A stretch of DNA of 64,000 nt from Streptosporangium pseudovulgare (GCF_014648055.1 NZ_BMQJ01000017.1:121103-185102); one strand, 5' to 3'; positions 33,446 through 42,297 are shown, numbered from the stretch's first letter. A program made the numbers and translations. Notes: generated from the letters alone by a model not told the origin.

Positions 33446-34593
33446 CGGAACGACGGCGGCGGGTGCATCAGGAAGTCATGGTGGGAGATGTTCCAGGCGT
33501 AGGCGCCGGCCATGGTGAACTCCACGACGTCGCCGGGGGCCAGCGCGACCGGCGCCCGGCGGGCGAGGACGTCCTTGGGCGTGCACAGCTGCCCGGCGAT
33601 CGTGACCGGCCCGCCCGGCGGCAGCGGGGCCATCGGCTGAGAGTGCCCCTTGGCGGCGGGCGTGCGCAGGTGGTGGGTGCCCCCGGCGACCACGGCGAAC
33701 AGCTCGCCGTGGACCCGCTTGACGTCGAGCACCCGCGTCACGTACCGCCCGCAGTAGGCGGTCAGGGACCGCCCCGGCTCGATCCGCAGCATCTCGCCCG
33801 GACGGCGCAGCCGCGCCAGGCCCTCGCCGTAGGAGCGCCAGTCGAACCGGTCGTCCGGGTCGGCGTAGGACACCGCCATACCGCCGCCGAGGTTGACCTC
33901 CGTCACCCCGAGTGCGCGGGCGTACTCCAGCACGGCCGCGGCCAGCCTCAGCAGTTCGGCGGCGGCGAGCCCGCTGGCCAGGTGGGCGTGGACGCCGCGC
34001 AGCCGTACCCTGTCCTGCCCCTCCAGCGCCGCCGCGCACCGGGCGATGTCGGCGGGGTCCATGCCGAACGGCGTCGCGCCGCCGCCCATGGCGAGCGACG
34101 CCCCGCCCACCGGCACGTCGAGGTTGACCCGCAGCAGCACGTCGGCGCGGCGGCCCGAGGCCAGGAGCCGCCGCAGCTCGCCGGGGCTCTCCACGTGCAG
34201 CCGGGTGACGTCCGCGGTCAGCTCCGCCTCGGCCTTGCCCGGCCCGCCGAGGGCCGTCGGGACATCGGGCAGCAGCCCCCGCACGTGCGCCAGCTCGCCC
34301 GCCGAGGAGACCTCGAAGCCGTCCACGTGCCGGGCCAGCACCCGCAGCAGCTCGGGGTCGGGGTTGGCCTTGACCGCGTAGTACAGCTCGATGCCCGGCA
34401 GCGCGGCCCGCACCGCGGCGGCGTGCCCGTCGAGCGCGGCGAGGTCGTAGACGTAGGCGGGCAGGTCCGCGGGCGCCAGGCCGTACGGCGGGGCGCCGCG
34501 GCCCGGCTCCGGGGCCGCTCCCGCACCGTCCGGAGCCAGAGCCGGACCCGCACCGGCGGACGCCGGGCCGTACGGCGGGACGACGGCCGTCAC
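33421..34593 (-). CDS. Type III PLP-dependent decarboxylase, siderophore (PvsE-like)
   Basis: A 390-residue alanine-racemase/diaminopimelate-decarboxylase fold enzyme. It has the PLP lysine in YYAVKANP, a GGGMAVSY phosphate loop, EPGRSLTAYCG and the active-site Cys region QLCTPKDVL. In NIS siderophore pathways such enzymes decarboxylate an amino-acid unit (PvsE in vibrioferrin, SbnH in staphyloferrin B). The GTG 34593 overlaps the preceding stop as GTGA; a longer frame upstream is the shadow of that gene. Last gene of the operon. Its 3' end overlaps the convergent helD-like gene by 25 bp. Confidence 0.87.
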   Translation of the reverse strand: MTAVVPPYGPASAGAGPALAPDGAGAAPEPGRGAPPYGLAPADLPAYVYDLAALDGHAAAVRAALPGIELYYAVKANPDPELLRVLARHVDGFEVSSAGELAHVRGLLPDVPTALGGPGKAEAELTADVTRLHVESPGELRRLLASGRRADVLLRVNLDVPVGGASLAMGGGATPFGMDPADIARCAAALEGQDRVRLRGVHAHLASGLAAAELLRLAAAVLEYARALGVTEVNLGGGMAVSYADPDDRFDWRSYGEGLARLRRPGEMLRIEPGRSLTAYCGRYVTRVLDVKRVHGELFAVVAGGTHHLRTPAAKGHSQPMAPLPPGGPVTIAGQLCTPKDVLARRAPVALAPGDVVEFTMAGAYAWNISHHDFLMHPPPSFRYLGRPAV

Positions 34594-36164
34594 GAGACCA
34601 TCGCCAGCGGGTTGGCGACCGGCACGTACCCGGCGCGGCGGTCGGCGGCGCGGGCCCACCGGACCGAGAGGTTGGCCTTGGCGGGCAGTGGAGCGCCCGC
34701 CAGCAGGTCCGACAGCCGGCGCGGCCGCCCCCGGGACCCGGCGTACCCGGCCAGCACCTCCCCGGCCACCGCCCACAGCTCCCGCGCCGCGCCGGGATCG
34801 GGGCCGGCCAGCCGGGCGGCGATCTCCGGCAGGTGGTTGACCATCAGGCAGTAGACCACCCGGTTCCAGCCCCCGTCCTCGTCGTAGGTGAGCGCCGCGG
34901 CGACCTCGTCCGGCAGCCCGTCGAGGTCGTGCCGGCCGGCGACGAGCTTGGCGCCCTCCAGGTCGCGGAAGACGGCCTCCACCGGCAGCCCGGCCGCGTC
35001 CACGCCGACGAGCACGTTCTGCAGGTGGGCCTCCAGCACCACGCCGTGGCTCAGGTAGGCGTCGAGCACCGGCGGCGCGACGCGTTCCACGTAGGCCCGC
35101 CACCATCGCGCGGGGTCGGCGGGCCGGTCACCGGCGGCGGCCAGCGCGCCGCTCAGCAGCGGGGTCACCCCCGGCGGGCAGACCGACCACGGGCTCGCCC
35201 GGACGATCACGCTCAGCCCCTCCAGCAGCCGGGTGCCCAGGGCGGCGGAGCGGTAGCCGGGCTCGGGCAGCCACCGGGTGCCGGGGAACCGCTCGGCCAG
35301 CCCGGCGAACACCGGCGCGAGGCGCCGGGTCAGCTCGACCGCGCCCGCCAGCTCGTACCAGGAGTTCTTCCGGACGCAGTTGGTGATCCGCACGTCCAGG
35401 CTGAACTTCAGGCAGCGGTCGATCCCCGGCTCGTAGACCGTGCGGACCGACGAGGTGGGAACCGACGCCCGGGAGGCGCTTCCCAGGTCCGCCAGCCTCC
35501 CGTCGGCCAGCGGGGCGGCCAGCTCCGCGGCGAGCAGGTCGAGCTGCCACGGATGCGCCGGCAGAAGGGTGTAGCCCGGCGGGGCGGCGCCCAGCCCGTC
35601 GAGCGGGCCGGTGTCGCCCGCCTCGGCCAGCACGTCGTCGCGCACCCCGAGCAGCCGCAGCGGGAAGCTCGCGTGCGCCTCCGGGGCGTGCCGCAGCCAG
35701 CCGGCGTCGCCGCGCGCCTTCGGGCTGGGGTGGAACGGGTGGCCGAAGACCAGCCCCTGCTCCGAGGCGAGCCACGGGTCGGCCGGGGGCGGGACGTCCC
35801 GGCGGGCGGCGACCAGCGCCGCCATGGCCTCCCGGCTCGCCCCCACCTGGGTCGCGAACTCCTCGTTCGCCGCGTCCGCGGCCTCGCCCAGCTCCCGTTC
35901 GACGAGCCGGACGAGCAGGTCCACCGACAAAGGCCGCCAGCGGCCGTCCTCCAGCCACTCCGGCGGCCCGTCGAACCGCAGCGCCAGCCCGCCGTACACC
36001 CGGGCCCGCAGCAGGGTGCCCGCCACCCGCAGCAGCACGTACGGCTCGGCGTGCCACACCAGCCCGCGGGGCCCGGCCACCTCCCGGACGCAGCAGCGCA
36101 GCAGCGCGGCCAGCGACGCCTCCTCGGCGGCGGCGGCCGGGGAGTCGAGCGCGAGGCCGGTCAA
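34590..36164 (-). CDS. IucA/IucC-family NIS siderophore synthetase (second)
   Basis: A 524-residue NIS synthetase. Visible blocks are GHPFHPSPKARGD (ATP-binding His region), LLPAHPWQLD, a PTSSVRTV / DVRITNCVRKNSWYEL pair, EAHLQNVLVGVD and FRDLEGAKLV. These enzymes adenylate a carboxylate such as citrate and condense it with an amine or alcohol. The start is the TTG at 36164, overlapping the previous stop as TTGA and preceded by AGAAGGG. The frame open to 37250 is a shadow of the upstream synthetase. Confidence 0.88.
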   Translation of the reverse strand: MTGLALDSPAAAAEEASLAALLRCCVREVAGPRGLVWHAEPYVLLRVAGTLLRARVYGGLALRFDGPPEWLEDGRWRPLSVDLLVRLVERELGEAADAANEEFATQVGASREAMAALVAARRDVPPPADPWLASEQGLVFGHPFHPSPKARGDAGWLRHAPEAHASFPLRLLGVRDDVLAEAGDTGPLDGLGAAPPGYTLLPAHPWQLDLLAAELAAPLADGRLADLGSASRASVPTSSVRTVYEPGIDRCLKFSLDVRITNCVRKNSWYELAGAVELTRRLAPVFAGLAERFPGTRWLPEPGYRSAALGTRLLEGLSVIVRASPWSVCPPGVTPLLSGALAAAGDRPADPARWWRAYVERVAPPVLDAYLSHGVVLEAHLQNVLVGVDAAGLPVEAVFRDLEGAKLVAGRHDLDGLPDEVAAALTYDEDGGWNRVVYCLMVNHLPEIAARLAGPDPGAARELWAVAGEVLAGYAGSRGRPRRLSDLLAGAPLPAKANLSVRWARAADRRAGYVPVANPLAMVS

Positions 36165-38071
36165 CAGGACGCCCTTCTCCCGGCCGCGCCGCGGGCGGAG
36201 CCGTCGCGGGGGGCCGGGGGCCCGGCGGGGAGCTGGCGCAGGTAGTTGGGGCCGCTGGTGCCGTAGAACTTGTTCACGTCGCGTGCCCCGGTGCGGGCCT
36301 TGTCCACCAGGGTCCCGGCGGTGACCATCGACTTGCCGACCAGCCGGGCGGCGTCGAGGGTCCTGGCCCGCAGCAGCCGCGCCATGGGGTCGTAGCCGTG
36401 TCCGTCCAGCGCCTCGGCCAGGGCGTCGCGGACCAGCCGGAACGCCTGCGGCGGCGGCAGCACCGCGGACGTCACCGCGGTCGCGGCCAGGTGCAGGGTG
36501 ATGGTCACGAACACGTCGGCGAGGGCGTGCGGGTCGTCGGTCAGCATCCGCTCGTCGGTGAAGTCCGGCACCTCGATCCCGGCCGCCCGCAGCCGCCCGG
36601 GGGAGGTCAGCAGGCCGTCGTAGTCCTTGACCAGCAGTCTGGCCGGGCCGTCGCCGAACACCAGCGACAGGTTCTGCTGGTGGGCCTCCAGCGCGGTGCC
36701 GTACCGGACGAAGAGCCGCACGTTGTAGGAGAACAGCAGCCGCAGGTAGTCCTGGAGCATCTCCGCCATGTCCCCCCGGTACCACCGCCCGGCGAGCTCC
36801 TCGGCGACCAGCCCGCCGCCCGGCAGGGGAGCGGGCAGCGCGGCCACCGGGACGACCTCCCCGGCCGGATGGCGGCGGAACATCCAGCCGAGGTACTCGT
36901 GCCCGGCGTGGGCGTAGGTCTGCTCGTCGGCCAGCAGCACCCGCGGGTCGGGCATGCGACGCAGCAGCAGCTCGCCCCGCGCCCCGTCGGCCAGCGTCTC
37001 CGGCTTGATCGACCGCCGGTTGCGCAGCCCCAGCGTGCTGGTGGTCAGCGGCAGCTTCAGATGCGCGCGCCGGTCGAGCGCGACCGTGCGCGTCGAGAGC
37101 GTCGGCCGGACCTCCAGGTACGGCTCCGGCGCCAGGACCGCCCACGGGATCTCCTCGACCGCGCGGGCCGTCAGCGGGTGGACCGGGAACAGCACGTACG
37201 TCCCGGCGAGCTCGCCGGGCAGCCCGACCGCGGGAAACTCCGGCGCGCACGGCAGGGCCGCCCCGGTGACCCGTTCCCGGGGCACGGCCGCCCAGCGCAG
37301 CTCGAAGACGGGCGCGAACTCCGGCGCGTACGCCACCAGCTCCTCGTCGGTCAGCCCGGTCCGGCAGCGCGCCGTCGGGTACACCGGGTGGTCCACGAAG
37401 GCGGCCAGCGCCTCGTAGCGCACCGCGTCGAGCCGCCCGGCGTCGGCCTCGGGACCGTTCCCGGCTCCGGCTGGGGTTCCGGCTTGGCCGCGGGGCCCGG
37501 CCCCGGCCTCAGGGCCGGTGCCGGGAGCGCCCGGAAGCCGCCCGCCGGAACCGCCGCCGGTCCGCCGGTCCGCCGGGGTACGGCGCGCGAGGCGGGTCAG
37601 CGTCTCCTCGCGGTGGGCGTCGTGGAGTTCGAGGGCGCGCAGCGCCTCCCGGCACTCCCGGGCGAACGCCTCCACCCCGGCGGCGTCCGCGGGCGCGGAG
37701 ATCTCCCGCAGCGCGTGCAGGACCTCCGCCAGGCGCAGCGCCTCCTGCGGGGCCACCACGAAGTCCTGGAACGGCGACCCCGCCGCCAGCCGTACCTGCC
37801 GGCCGGTGGGCAGCAGCAGCACGACGCCGTCCCTGCTCCGCGTGACCCGCCCGGCCAGGCCGCCGTAGTCCTCGCGCAGCAGCGCGTTCAGGACCCGGGC
37901 CGCCAGGTACGGCTCCCGCCCGCCGGCCCCGCCCGTCCGGTGCTCGCCGTCCATGCCGTGCCCCCCTTTCACCGGGCGCGCACCGCTCACGGGGCGCCCG
38001 CCGCTCACACGACGCCCGCCGTTCGCGGGGCGCCTGCCGTCCGTGCCGCGCCCGCCGTTCGCGTGGCTCAT
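36161..38071 (-). CDS. IucA/IucC-family NIS siderophore synthetase (first)
   Basis: A NIS synthetase with HPVYPTARCRTG, FPVHPLTARAVEE, LSTRTVALDRR, LPLTTSTLGLRNRRSIKPE, EAHQQNLSLVF and LVKDYDGLL, placed to make one amide or ester bond of a citrate- or oxoglutarate-based siderophore. The ATG at 38071 overlaps the upstream stop (ATGA) with GGGAGG before it and gives 636 residues. Its first ~38 residues are Gly/Arg/Pro low complexity. ATG 37954 has a stronger AAAGGGGGG site and may be the real start. It overlaps the next gene by 4 nt. Confidence 0.88.
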   Translation of the reverse strand: MSHANGGRGTDGRRPANGGRRVSGGRPVSGARPVKGGHGMDGEHRTGGAGGREPYLAARVLNALLREDYGGLAGRVTRSRDGVVLLLPTGRQVRLAAGSPFQDFVVAPQEALRLAEVLHALREISAPADAAGVEAFARECREALRALELHDAHREETLTRLARRTPADRRTGGGSGGRLPGAPGTGPEAGAGPRGQAGTPAGAGNGPEADAGRLDAVRYEALAAFVDHPVYPTARCRTGLTDEELVAYAPEFAPVFELRWAAVPRERVTGAALPCAPEFPAVGLPGELAGTYVLFPVHPLTARAVEEIPWAVLAPEPYLEVRPTLSTRTVALDRRAHLKLPLTTSTLGLRNRRSIKPETLADGARGELLLRRMPDPRVLLADEQTYAHAGHEYLGWMFRRHPAGEVVPVAALPAPLPGGGLVAEELAGRWYRGDMAEMLQDYLRLLFSYNVRLFVRYGTALEAHQQNLSLVFGDGPARLLVKDYDGLLTSPGRLRAAGIEVPDFTDERMLTDDPHALADVFVTITLHLAATAVTSAVLPPPQAFRLVRDALAEALDGHGYDPMARLLRARTLDAARLVGKSMVTAGTLVDKARTGARDVNKFYGTSGPNYLRQLPAGPPAPRDGSARGAAGRRASC

Positions 38072-39363
38072 GCGACCTCCCACCGTCCGGTGGCGGTGAA
38101 GGCCGCGAGGGCGTCGTCCACGCTCGCCCGGTCGGGGCCGATGGCGCGGACGATGCCCAGGTAGTCGCGGTTGGTGTTGGACGGCTCGATCCGGTCGCCG
38201 ACGGCGCGCAGCGGCCGGTGCCAGAGCCGCACCCGGTCACCGGGGGCGGGGTCCACCACGCCGGGGGCCGCCGTCACGGTCCCCGGGCGGCCGGCCACCA
38301 GGCTCAGTACGGTCCCGTGCCCGGCGGGCCGGCCGGGAGGGCCCGCGAGGCTCATGAGGCCTATGAGGCCCGCGGGACCGTCGCCGTCCGTGGGGGTTCC
38401 CGATCCCGGACCCCGTCCGGCCTCCTCCGTCCCCGCGTGACCGGCCGGGGTCGTCCCCGCGGGGGTCCCCGGTCCGGCCCCGGCCCGTCCGCCCAGGTGG
38501 ACGGCGAGGATCCGCTCGAACAGCGGGACGCCCAGCAGGTCCGCGAGGAGGAAGTCGCAGTGGTCGCCGATCACCCGGTAGTTGACCTCGATGATCCGCG
38601 GCCCGGCCGGGGTCATCACGTACTCGGTGTGGCAGGCCCCGAAGCCCACGCCCAGTGCGGCGAGGGCCCGCAGCACGTGCTCCCTTCCGGGCGGGTCCGC
38701 CCAGTCGAGCCGCTCCTCCACGAAGTGCGGCGGCGGACCCAGCGTGGTGCGGAAGCCGCCGAGCACCCGCAGGTCCGTGCCGTCGCCGAGGGTCTCCAGC
38801 GTGTGCAGCGGCCCGTCGAGGTACTCCTCCACCACCAGCGCCTCGCCCGGCCGCCGGTCGCGGATCGCCCGCACGGCCGCGGCGAGCTCGCCCGCGTCGG
38901 CCACCAGCACGACGTCCTCGCTGGCCACGCCCTCGCGCGGCTTGACGACCGCGGGGAACGGCGGGTCGGGAGGGACGGGGTCGTCCGGTGCCAGCCGTAC
39001 CGATCGGACGGTCTCGATCCCGGCCTCGGCCAGCCGCCGCCGGGTGAGCGCCTTGTTCTTGGCGGCGAGGCAGGCCCGCCAGTCCTTGCCGGGCAGGCCG
39101 AAGTACGCGGCGGCGAGGGCGGTCTCCGCCTGGATGTGGTCGGAGTTGGAGAAGATCGCGTCGGGCGCGCGGTGGTGGGCGATGAGGTCGATCACCGAGC
39201 GGGCGTCGCGGACGTCGCACCGCAGCACCTCGGCCCCGGAGGCCGCGTACTGCTCGGGGCGGTCGGTCAGGATCGTGACGTCGCAGGCCAGCGCGCGTGC
39301 CGCGGGGAGGAACCCGTCCGTGACCGAGTCGGTCGGCTTGAGCGCGGTGAGGTACAGGCGCAA
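38068..39363 (-). CDS. ATP-grasp ligase of siderophore operon (PvsA-like)
   Basis: A 431-residue ATP-grasp enzyme. It has an N-terminal Rossmann-like region, an ATP-binding FPAVVKPREGVASEDV loop, VVEEYLDGPLHTLE and the metal-binding IIEVNYRVIGDH. A Gly/Pro/Ala/Thr-rich insert lies near residues 295-335. Such ligases join an amino acid to a carboxylate; PvsA does so in vibrioferrin synthesis. The start is a TTG, and I see no better codon. First gene of a four-gene operon with 4-nt overlaps at every junction, 17 nt downstream of an iron box. Confidence 0.88.
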   Translation of the reverse strand: MRLYLTALKPTDSVTDGFLPAARALACDVTILTDRPEQYAASGAEVLRCDVRDARSVIDLIAHHRAPDAIFSNSDHIQAETALAAAYFGLPGKDWRACLAAKNKALTRRRLAEAGIETVRSVRLAPDDPVPPDPPFPAVVKPREGVASEDVVLVADAGELAAAVRAIRDRRPGEALVVEEYLDGPLHTLETLGDGTDLRVLGGFRTTLGPPPHFVEERLDWADPPGREHVLRALAALGVGFGACHTEYVMTPAGPRIIEVNYRVIGDHCDFLLADLLGVPLFERILAVHLGGRAGAGPGTPAGTTPAGHAGTEEAGRGPGSGTPTDGDGPAGLIGLMSLAGPPGRPAGHGTVLSLVAGRPGTVTAAPGVVDPAPGDRVRLWHRPLRAVGDRIEPSNTNRDYLGIVRAIGPDRASVDDALAAFTATGRWEVA

Positions 39364-39380
39364 TGCAGGGCCCCCGAGTA

Positions 39381-39399
39381 TCAGGTAAGGCTAACCTAA
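39381..39399. promoter_or_regulatory. DtxR/IdeR iron box of the siderophore operon
   Basis: TCAGGTAAGGCTAACCTAA matches the DtxR/IdeR consensus TTAGGTTAGGCTAACCTAA at 17 of 19 positions. It sits 17 nt upstream of the ATP-grasp gene start, over the expected core promoter. Repression by an iron-loaded DtxR-type regulator, with induction on iron starvation, is the expected outcome. Confidence 0.88.
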
Positions 39400-39570
39400 C
39401 TAGTTGCATCCTAACCGGATGGAGATCATCGCGCTGGCGTCTCGGCGTAAACACGGTACATGTCCGGCCTGAGATGAGGATGCCAGTCCCCTCGGCCGGT
39501 CCGGGAGCCGAGGCGGGGGGAATCCGGGGGCGCGGCGTAGGATGACCAGTCGGTTCGGGAGGCGAACGGC

Positions 39571-40557
39571 GTGGAGATCGTGGATATCACAGCACAGGAC
39601 GGACTACTGGGGCCGCTGCTCCTCGCGCGCAGCGCCGTCGACCGCTCGGCGGCGCTGCGGGGCGACGCCGCGTGGCTGGAGAAGACGTGGGCCGATCCCG
39701 TCACCCGGGTCGTGGTCGTCGACGACGGCAACGCCCTGGTCAGGCGGTCCGGCGAGGAGTTCTCGCTGGTCTTCTCGGCTCCGGCGGACGCGCCCGCGGG
39801 CGAGCGCTACCTCCTCGGCGTGGACGCCGGGGGCGTCGCCTACTTCGCGGTCTCCGCGCCGCTCCCGGAGCCGGCCCTGGGCGCCTCGCACGGGCGGCTC
39901 GTCTCCCCGGTCGCCGCCTCCGCCGTCCCGGACGGGCAGGTCGTCGCCGCGGGGCTCCGCCAGGTCGGCTCGCTGCTCGGGGACCTGGACGCCGGGCTGC
40001 TGGTCTACGCGGTCGCGCTGGAGGCATGGCACTCCACCCACGAGTTCTGCCCGCGCTGCGGCAGCCGTACGGAGGTGCGGTCGGGCGGGCACGTCCGCGT
40101 CTGCCCCCGCGACGGCGGCCAGCACTTCCCCCGGGTCGATCCCGCGGTGATCATGCTGGTCCACGACGAACAGGACCGCTGCCTGCTGGCCAGGGGTCCG
40201 CAGTGGCCCGAGGGCCGGATGTCGGTGCTGGCCGGGTTCGTGGAGCCGGGCGAGTCGCTGGAGCACGCGGTGGCCCGCGAGGTGGCCGAGGAGGTCGGCG
40301 TGAGGGTCACCGGCGCCCGCTACCTCGGCAGCCAGCCGTGGCCGTTCCCGCGCAGCCTGATGATGGGCTTCTTCGCGCGGGCGACCTCCACCGAACTGGT
40401 CCTCGACCAGGAGGAGATCGCCGAGGCGCGCTGGTTCGGCCGCGCGGAGCTGCTGGCCGCGCTGGAGAGCGGCGAGGTGCGGCTGCCGTCCGGGCTGTCG
40501 ATCGCCCGGAGGCTGATCGAGACCTGGTACGGCGAGCCGCTGTCCGGAGACTGGTGA
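39571..40557 (+). CDS. nudC: NADH pyrophosphatase NudC
   Basis: A 328-residue NudC. A zinc-ribbon segment (FCPRCG, then VCPRDGGQHFPR, where the fourth Cys is not visible) precedes the Nudix domain with box GFVEPGESLEHAVAREVAEEVGV. The NADH-specificity motif SQPWPFPRSLM follows it directly. The enzyme cleaves NAD(H) to NMN(H) and AMP and removes NAD caps from RNA in characterised bacteria. TAGGAT at 39538-39543 is a probable -10, and GGGAGGCGAACGGC precedes the GTG. It converges on the mycoredoxin-like gene, next to uvrD2, as in mycobacteria. Confidence 0.95.
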   Translation: MEIVDITAQDGLLGPLLLARSAVDRSAALRGDAAWLEKTWADPVTRVVVVDDGNALVRRSGEEFSLVFSAPADAPAGERYLLGVDAGGVAYFAVSAPLPEPALGASHGRLVSPVAASAVPDGQVVAAGLRQVGSLLGDLDAGLLVYAVALEAWHSTHEFCPRCGSRTEVRSGGHVRVCPRDGGQHFPRVDPAVIMLVHDEQDRCLLARGPQWPEGRMSVLAGFVEPGESLEHAVAREVAEEVGVRVTGARYLGSQPWPFPRSLMMGFFARATSTELVLDQEEIAEARWFGRAELLAALESGEVRLPSGLSIARRLIETWYGEPLSGDW

Positions 40558-40603
40558 TCCGCGCCGCCGTCCCGCCGGGTTCCGCCGTCCGGGGAGCGGT
40601 GAT

Positions 40604-40635
40604 CCCGGCAGGGGGAGGATCCGCCTCCCGCCGGG
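40604..40635. terminator. Bulged hairpin between convergent nudC and mycoredoxin-like gene
   Basis: CCCGGC...GCCGGG outer arms (40604-40609 with 40630-40635) and GGGAGG/CCTCCC inner arms with a 5-nt loop; an AGG bulge interrupts the 5' side. Confidence 0.55.
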
Positions 40636-40662
40636 ACCGCCGTGTCCCCGCCGGTGCGGCGG

Positions 40663-40917
40663 CTACTCGCCGGCGACGGCCGCGGCCTGCAGCCGGGCCT
40701 TGACCTCGATCACCGAGGGGTTGGTCACCGCGGTGCCGTCCTCGAAGACGACGGTCGGCACGGTCTGGTTGCCGTTGTTGACGCTCATGACGAACTCCGC
40801 GGCCTCGGGGTTCCGCTCGATGTCGACCTCCCGGTAGGCGATGCCCTCGCGGGTGAGCTGGGTCTTCAGCCGCCGGCAGGGACCGCACCAGGTGGTCGTG
40901 TAAACGGTGAGCGCCAT
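40663..40917 (-). CDS. Mycoredoxin/glutaredoxin-like protein
   Basis: An 84-residue thioredoxin-fold protein with the active site TTWCGPCRRLK and the cis-Pro region QTVPTVVF. The size and the position next to nudC and uvrD2 match mycoredoxin-1, which reduces mycothiol mixed disulfides in actinobacteria. Mycobacterial Mrx1 has CGYC as I recall, so the CGPC here is closer to thioredoxins, and the electron donor is not certain. The ATG start is clear. It converges on nudC. Confidence 0.87.
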   Translation of the reverse strand: MALTVYTTTWCGPCRRLKTQLTREGIAYREVDIERNPEAAEFVMSVNNGNQTVPTVVFEDGTAVTNPSVIEVKARLQAAAVAGE

Positions 40918-40998
40918 GTCTTGATCATCCCCTCAAGTGATGTTCGGCGCTCATGGCAACAAAGCGAAGGCCGTTCATCTTCCCGCCCGTTTTCCGGA

Positions 40999-41088
40999 GC
41001 CTGCCTGCCTGGTTCCCGGAGCCCGCCCGCCCGGTCCCCGGGGCCCGCCCGCCCGGTTCCCGGGGCTTGCCCGCCCGGTTCCCGGGAG
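40999..41088. repeat. Imperfect ~21-bp repeats, CCCGCCCGGTTCCCGG type
   Basis: Four imperfect copies of a GCCCGCCCGGTTCCCGG-like unit lie between the mycoredoxin-like gene and the esterase stop. No gene is seen in this 184-bp gap. Confidence 0.7.
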
Positions 41089-41101
41089 GCGGCCGGGGCC
41101 G

Positions 41102-42121
41102 TCAGTGGAGCCGGGCCGCGACCCACTCCTGCACCGTCTCGGCCACCCCGGGCTGCCGGTACATCGGCGCGCTGTGGTCGGCGCCCGGCTGGGTCAGCAC
41201 CGTCATCGGCACCCCGAAACGCTTCAGGCGCTCCTGGAGCCGGAGGCTGTGCTGGACCGGCACGAACTCCTCCTCCGAGTGCAGCGTCAGCGTGGGGGCG
41301 TCGCCGCGGCTCGCGTGGAGCGGCACCTCCATGCTGTTCCAGACCTTCGGGCACTCGACGGGCTCGCAGCCCCCGGCGAGGCGGACGGCGGACTCGCGCA
41401 GCTTGAGCCGGTAGCCGTCGGTGGTGTCGGCGCCGTCGTTGTAGGCCGTGATCGGCGAGATCACGGGGGAGACGCCGACCACGCCGCGCAGCCCCGGCAG
41501 CCTCCGCTCGCCGTAGGTGCCGACGGCGGTGGCCAGGTGGCCCCCGGCGGAGAAGCCGATCACCACGTAGTTGTCCGGGTCGAAGGACCACAGGGCCGCG
41601 TGCTTGCGCGCGGTGGCGATGGCGTCGAAGGTGTCGGTGCGGGGCGCGGGCCAGGCCGCGTTGCCGGAGAGGCGGTAGTTGAGGTTGAAGACCGTGTAGC
41701 CCAGCTCGGCGTAGCTCCGGGCGATCTCCGACATCTGCTTCTTGTCGCCGCTCGACCACCAGCCGCCGTGGATCAGGAAGACGCCCGGCCGCTTGAGCTC
41801 GTCGGGCTGGTACCAGACGTCCATCCGCTGCAGGGTGTGCCGGCCGTACGCGATCGTGTCGACGACGGTGCCCTTGGTCAGCGGGTCGGAGTCGCCGGTG
41901 GCCGGCGCCGAGGAGGTGGAGGTCGGGGTCGGGGTGGGGGTCGGAGTCGGGGTCGGATCGCCCTTCGCCGCCGCGGCGGACGCGGACCCCGCCGCGGCGG
42001 GCGCGGCCGGCGACGCCGCGGACACGTGGACGGCCGGGGACATGGAGGAGGCGTGTGCCATCGCGGGCCCGGACGCCAACGCCGCCAGGGCCAGCGCACT
42101 CACCGTCACCGCTGCTCGCAC
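41102..42121 (-). CDS. Secreted alpha/beta hydrolase (carboxylesterase-like)
   Basis: A 339-residue exported hydrolase. It has a signal peptide (AVTVSALALAALASGPAMAHA), a low-complexity Ala/Ser region and a (TP)n linker near 55-70. The hydrolase domain follows, with HGGWW (oxyanion), GFSAGGHLA (nucleophile) and a C-terminal GADHSAPMY (His). HGGxW with GxSAGG is typical of the BD-FAE/kynurenine formamidase-like esterases. The substrate is unknown. GTG start after GGGAAGGACGAG. Divergent from uvrD2. Confidence 0.85.
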   Translation of the reverse strand: MRAAVTVSALALAALASGPAMAHASSMSPAVHVSAASPAAPAAAGSASAAAAKGDPTPTPTPTPTPTSTSSAPATGDSDPLTKGTVVDTIAYGRHTLQRMDVWYQPDELKRPGVFLIHGGWWSSGDKKQMSEIARSYAELGYTVFNLNYRLSGNAAWPAPRTDTFDAIATARKHAALWSFDPDNYVVIGFSAGGHLATAVGTYGERRLPGLRGVVGVSPVISPITAYNDGADTTDGYRLKLRESAVRLAGGCEPVECPKVWNSMEVPLHASRGDAPTLTLHSEEEFVPVQHSLRLQERLKRFGVPMTVLTQPGADHSAPMYRQPGVAETVQEWVAARLH

Positions 42122-42297
42122 GAGTCTCGTCCTTCCCCGAAGTCCACTTCGCTCACATTGTGGAGGAAAGGCAGTGGTTTATGCATCTTGGGGGGCGACA
42201 TAGGTTGGCCGCGGCACGGACTCGGGCTTACCGGGTCGTGGGTGCCGGCTGGGAAGATGTTTTCGTCCGACCCGTTCGACAGTCTGTGGGGGCGTTC

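Noticed and set aside
28837..39420. Prophage, integrative element or IS
   Set aside because: No integrase, transposase, relaxase, phage structural gene, tRNA-flanked att repeat or terminal inverted repeats were found in this or any other part of the window.
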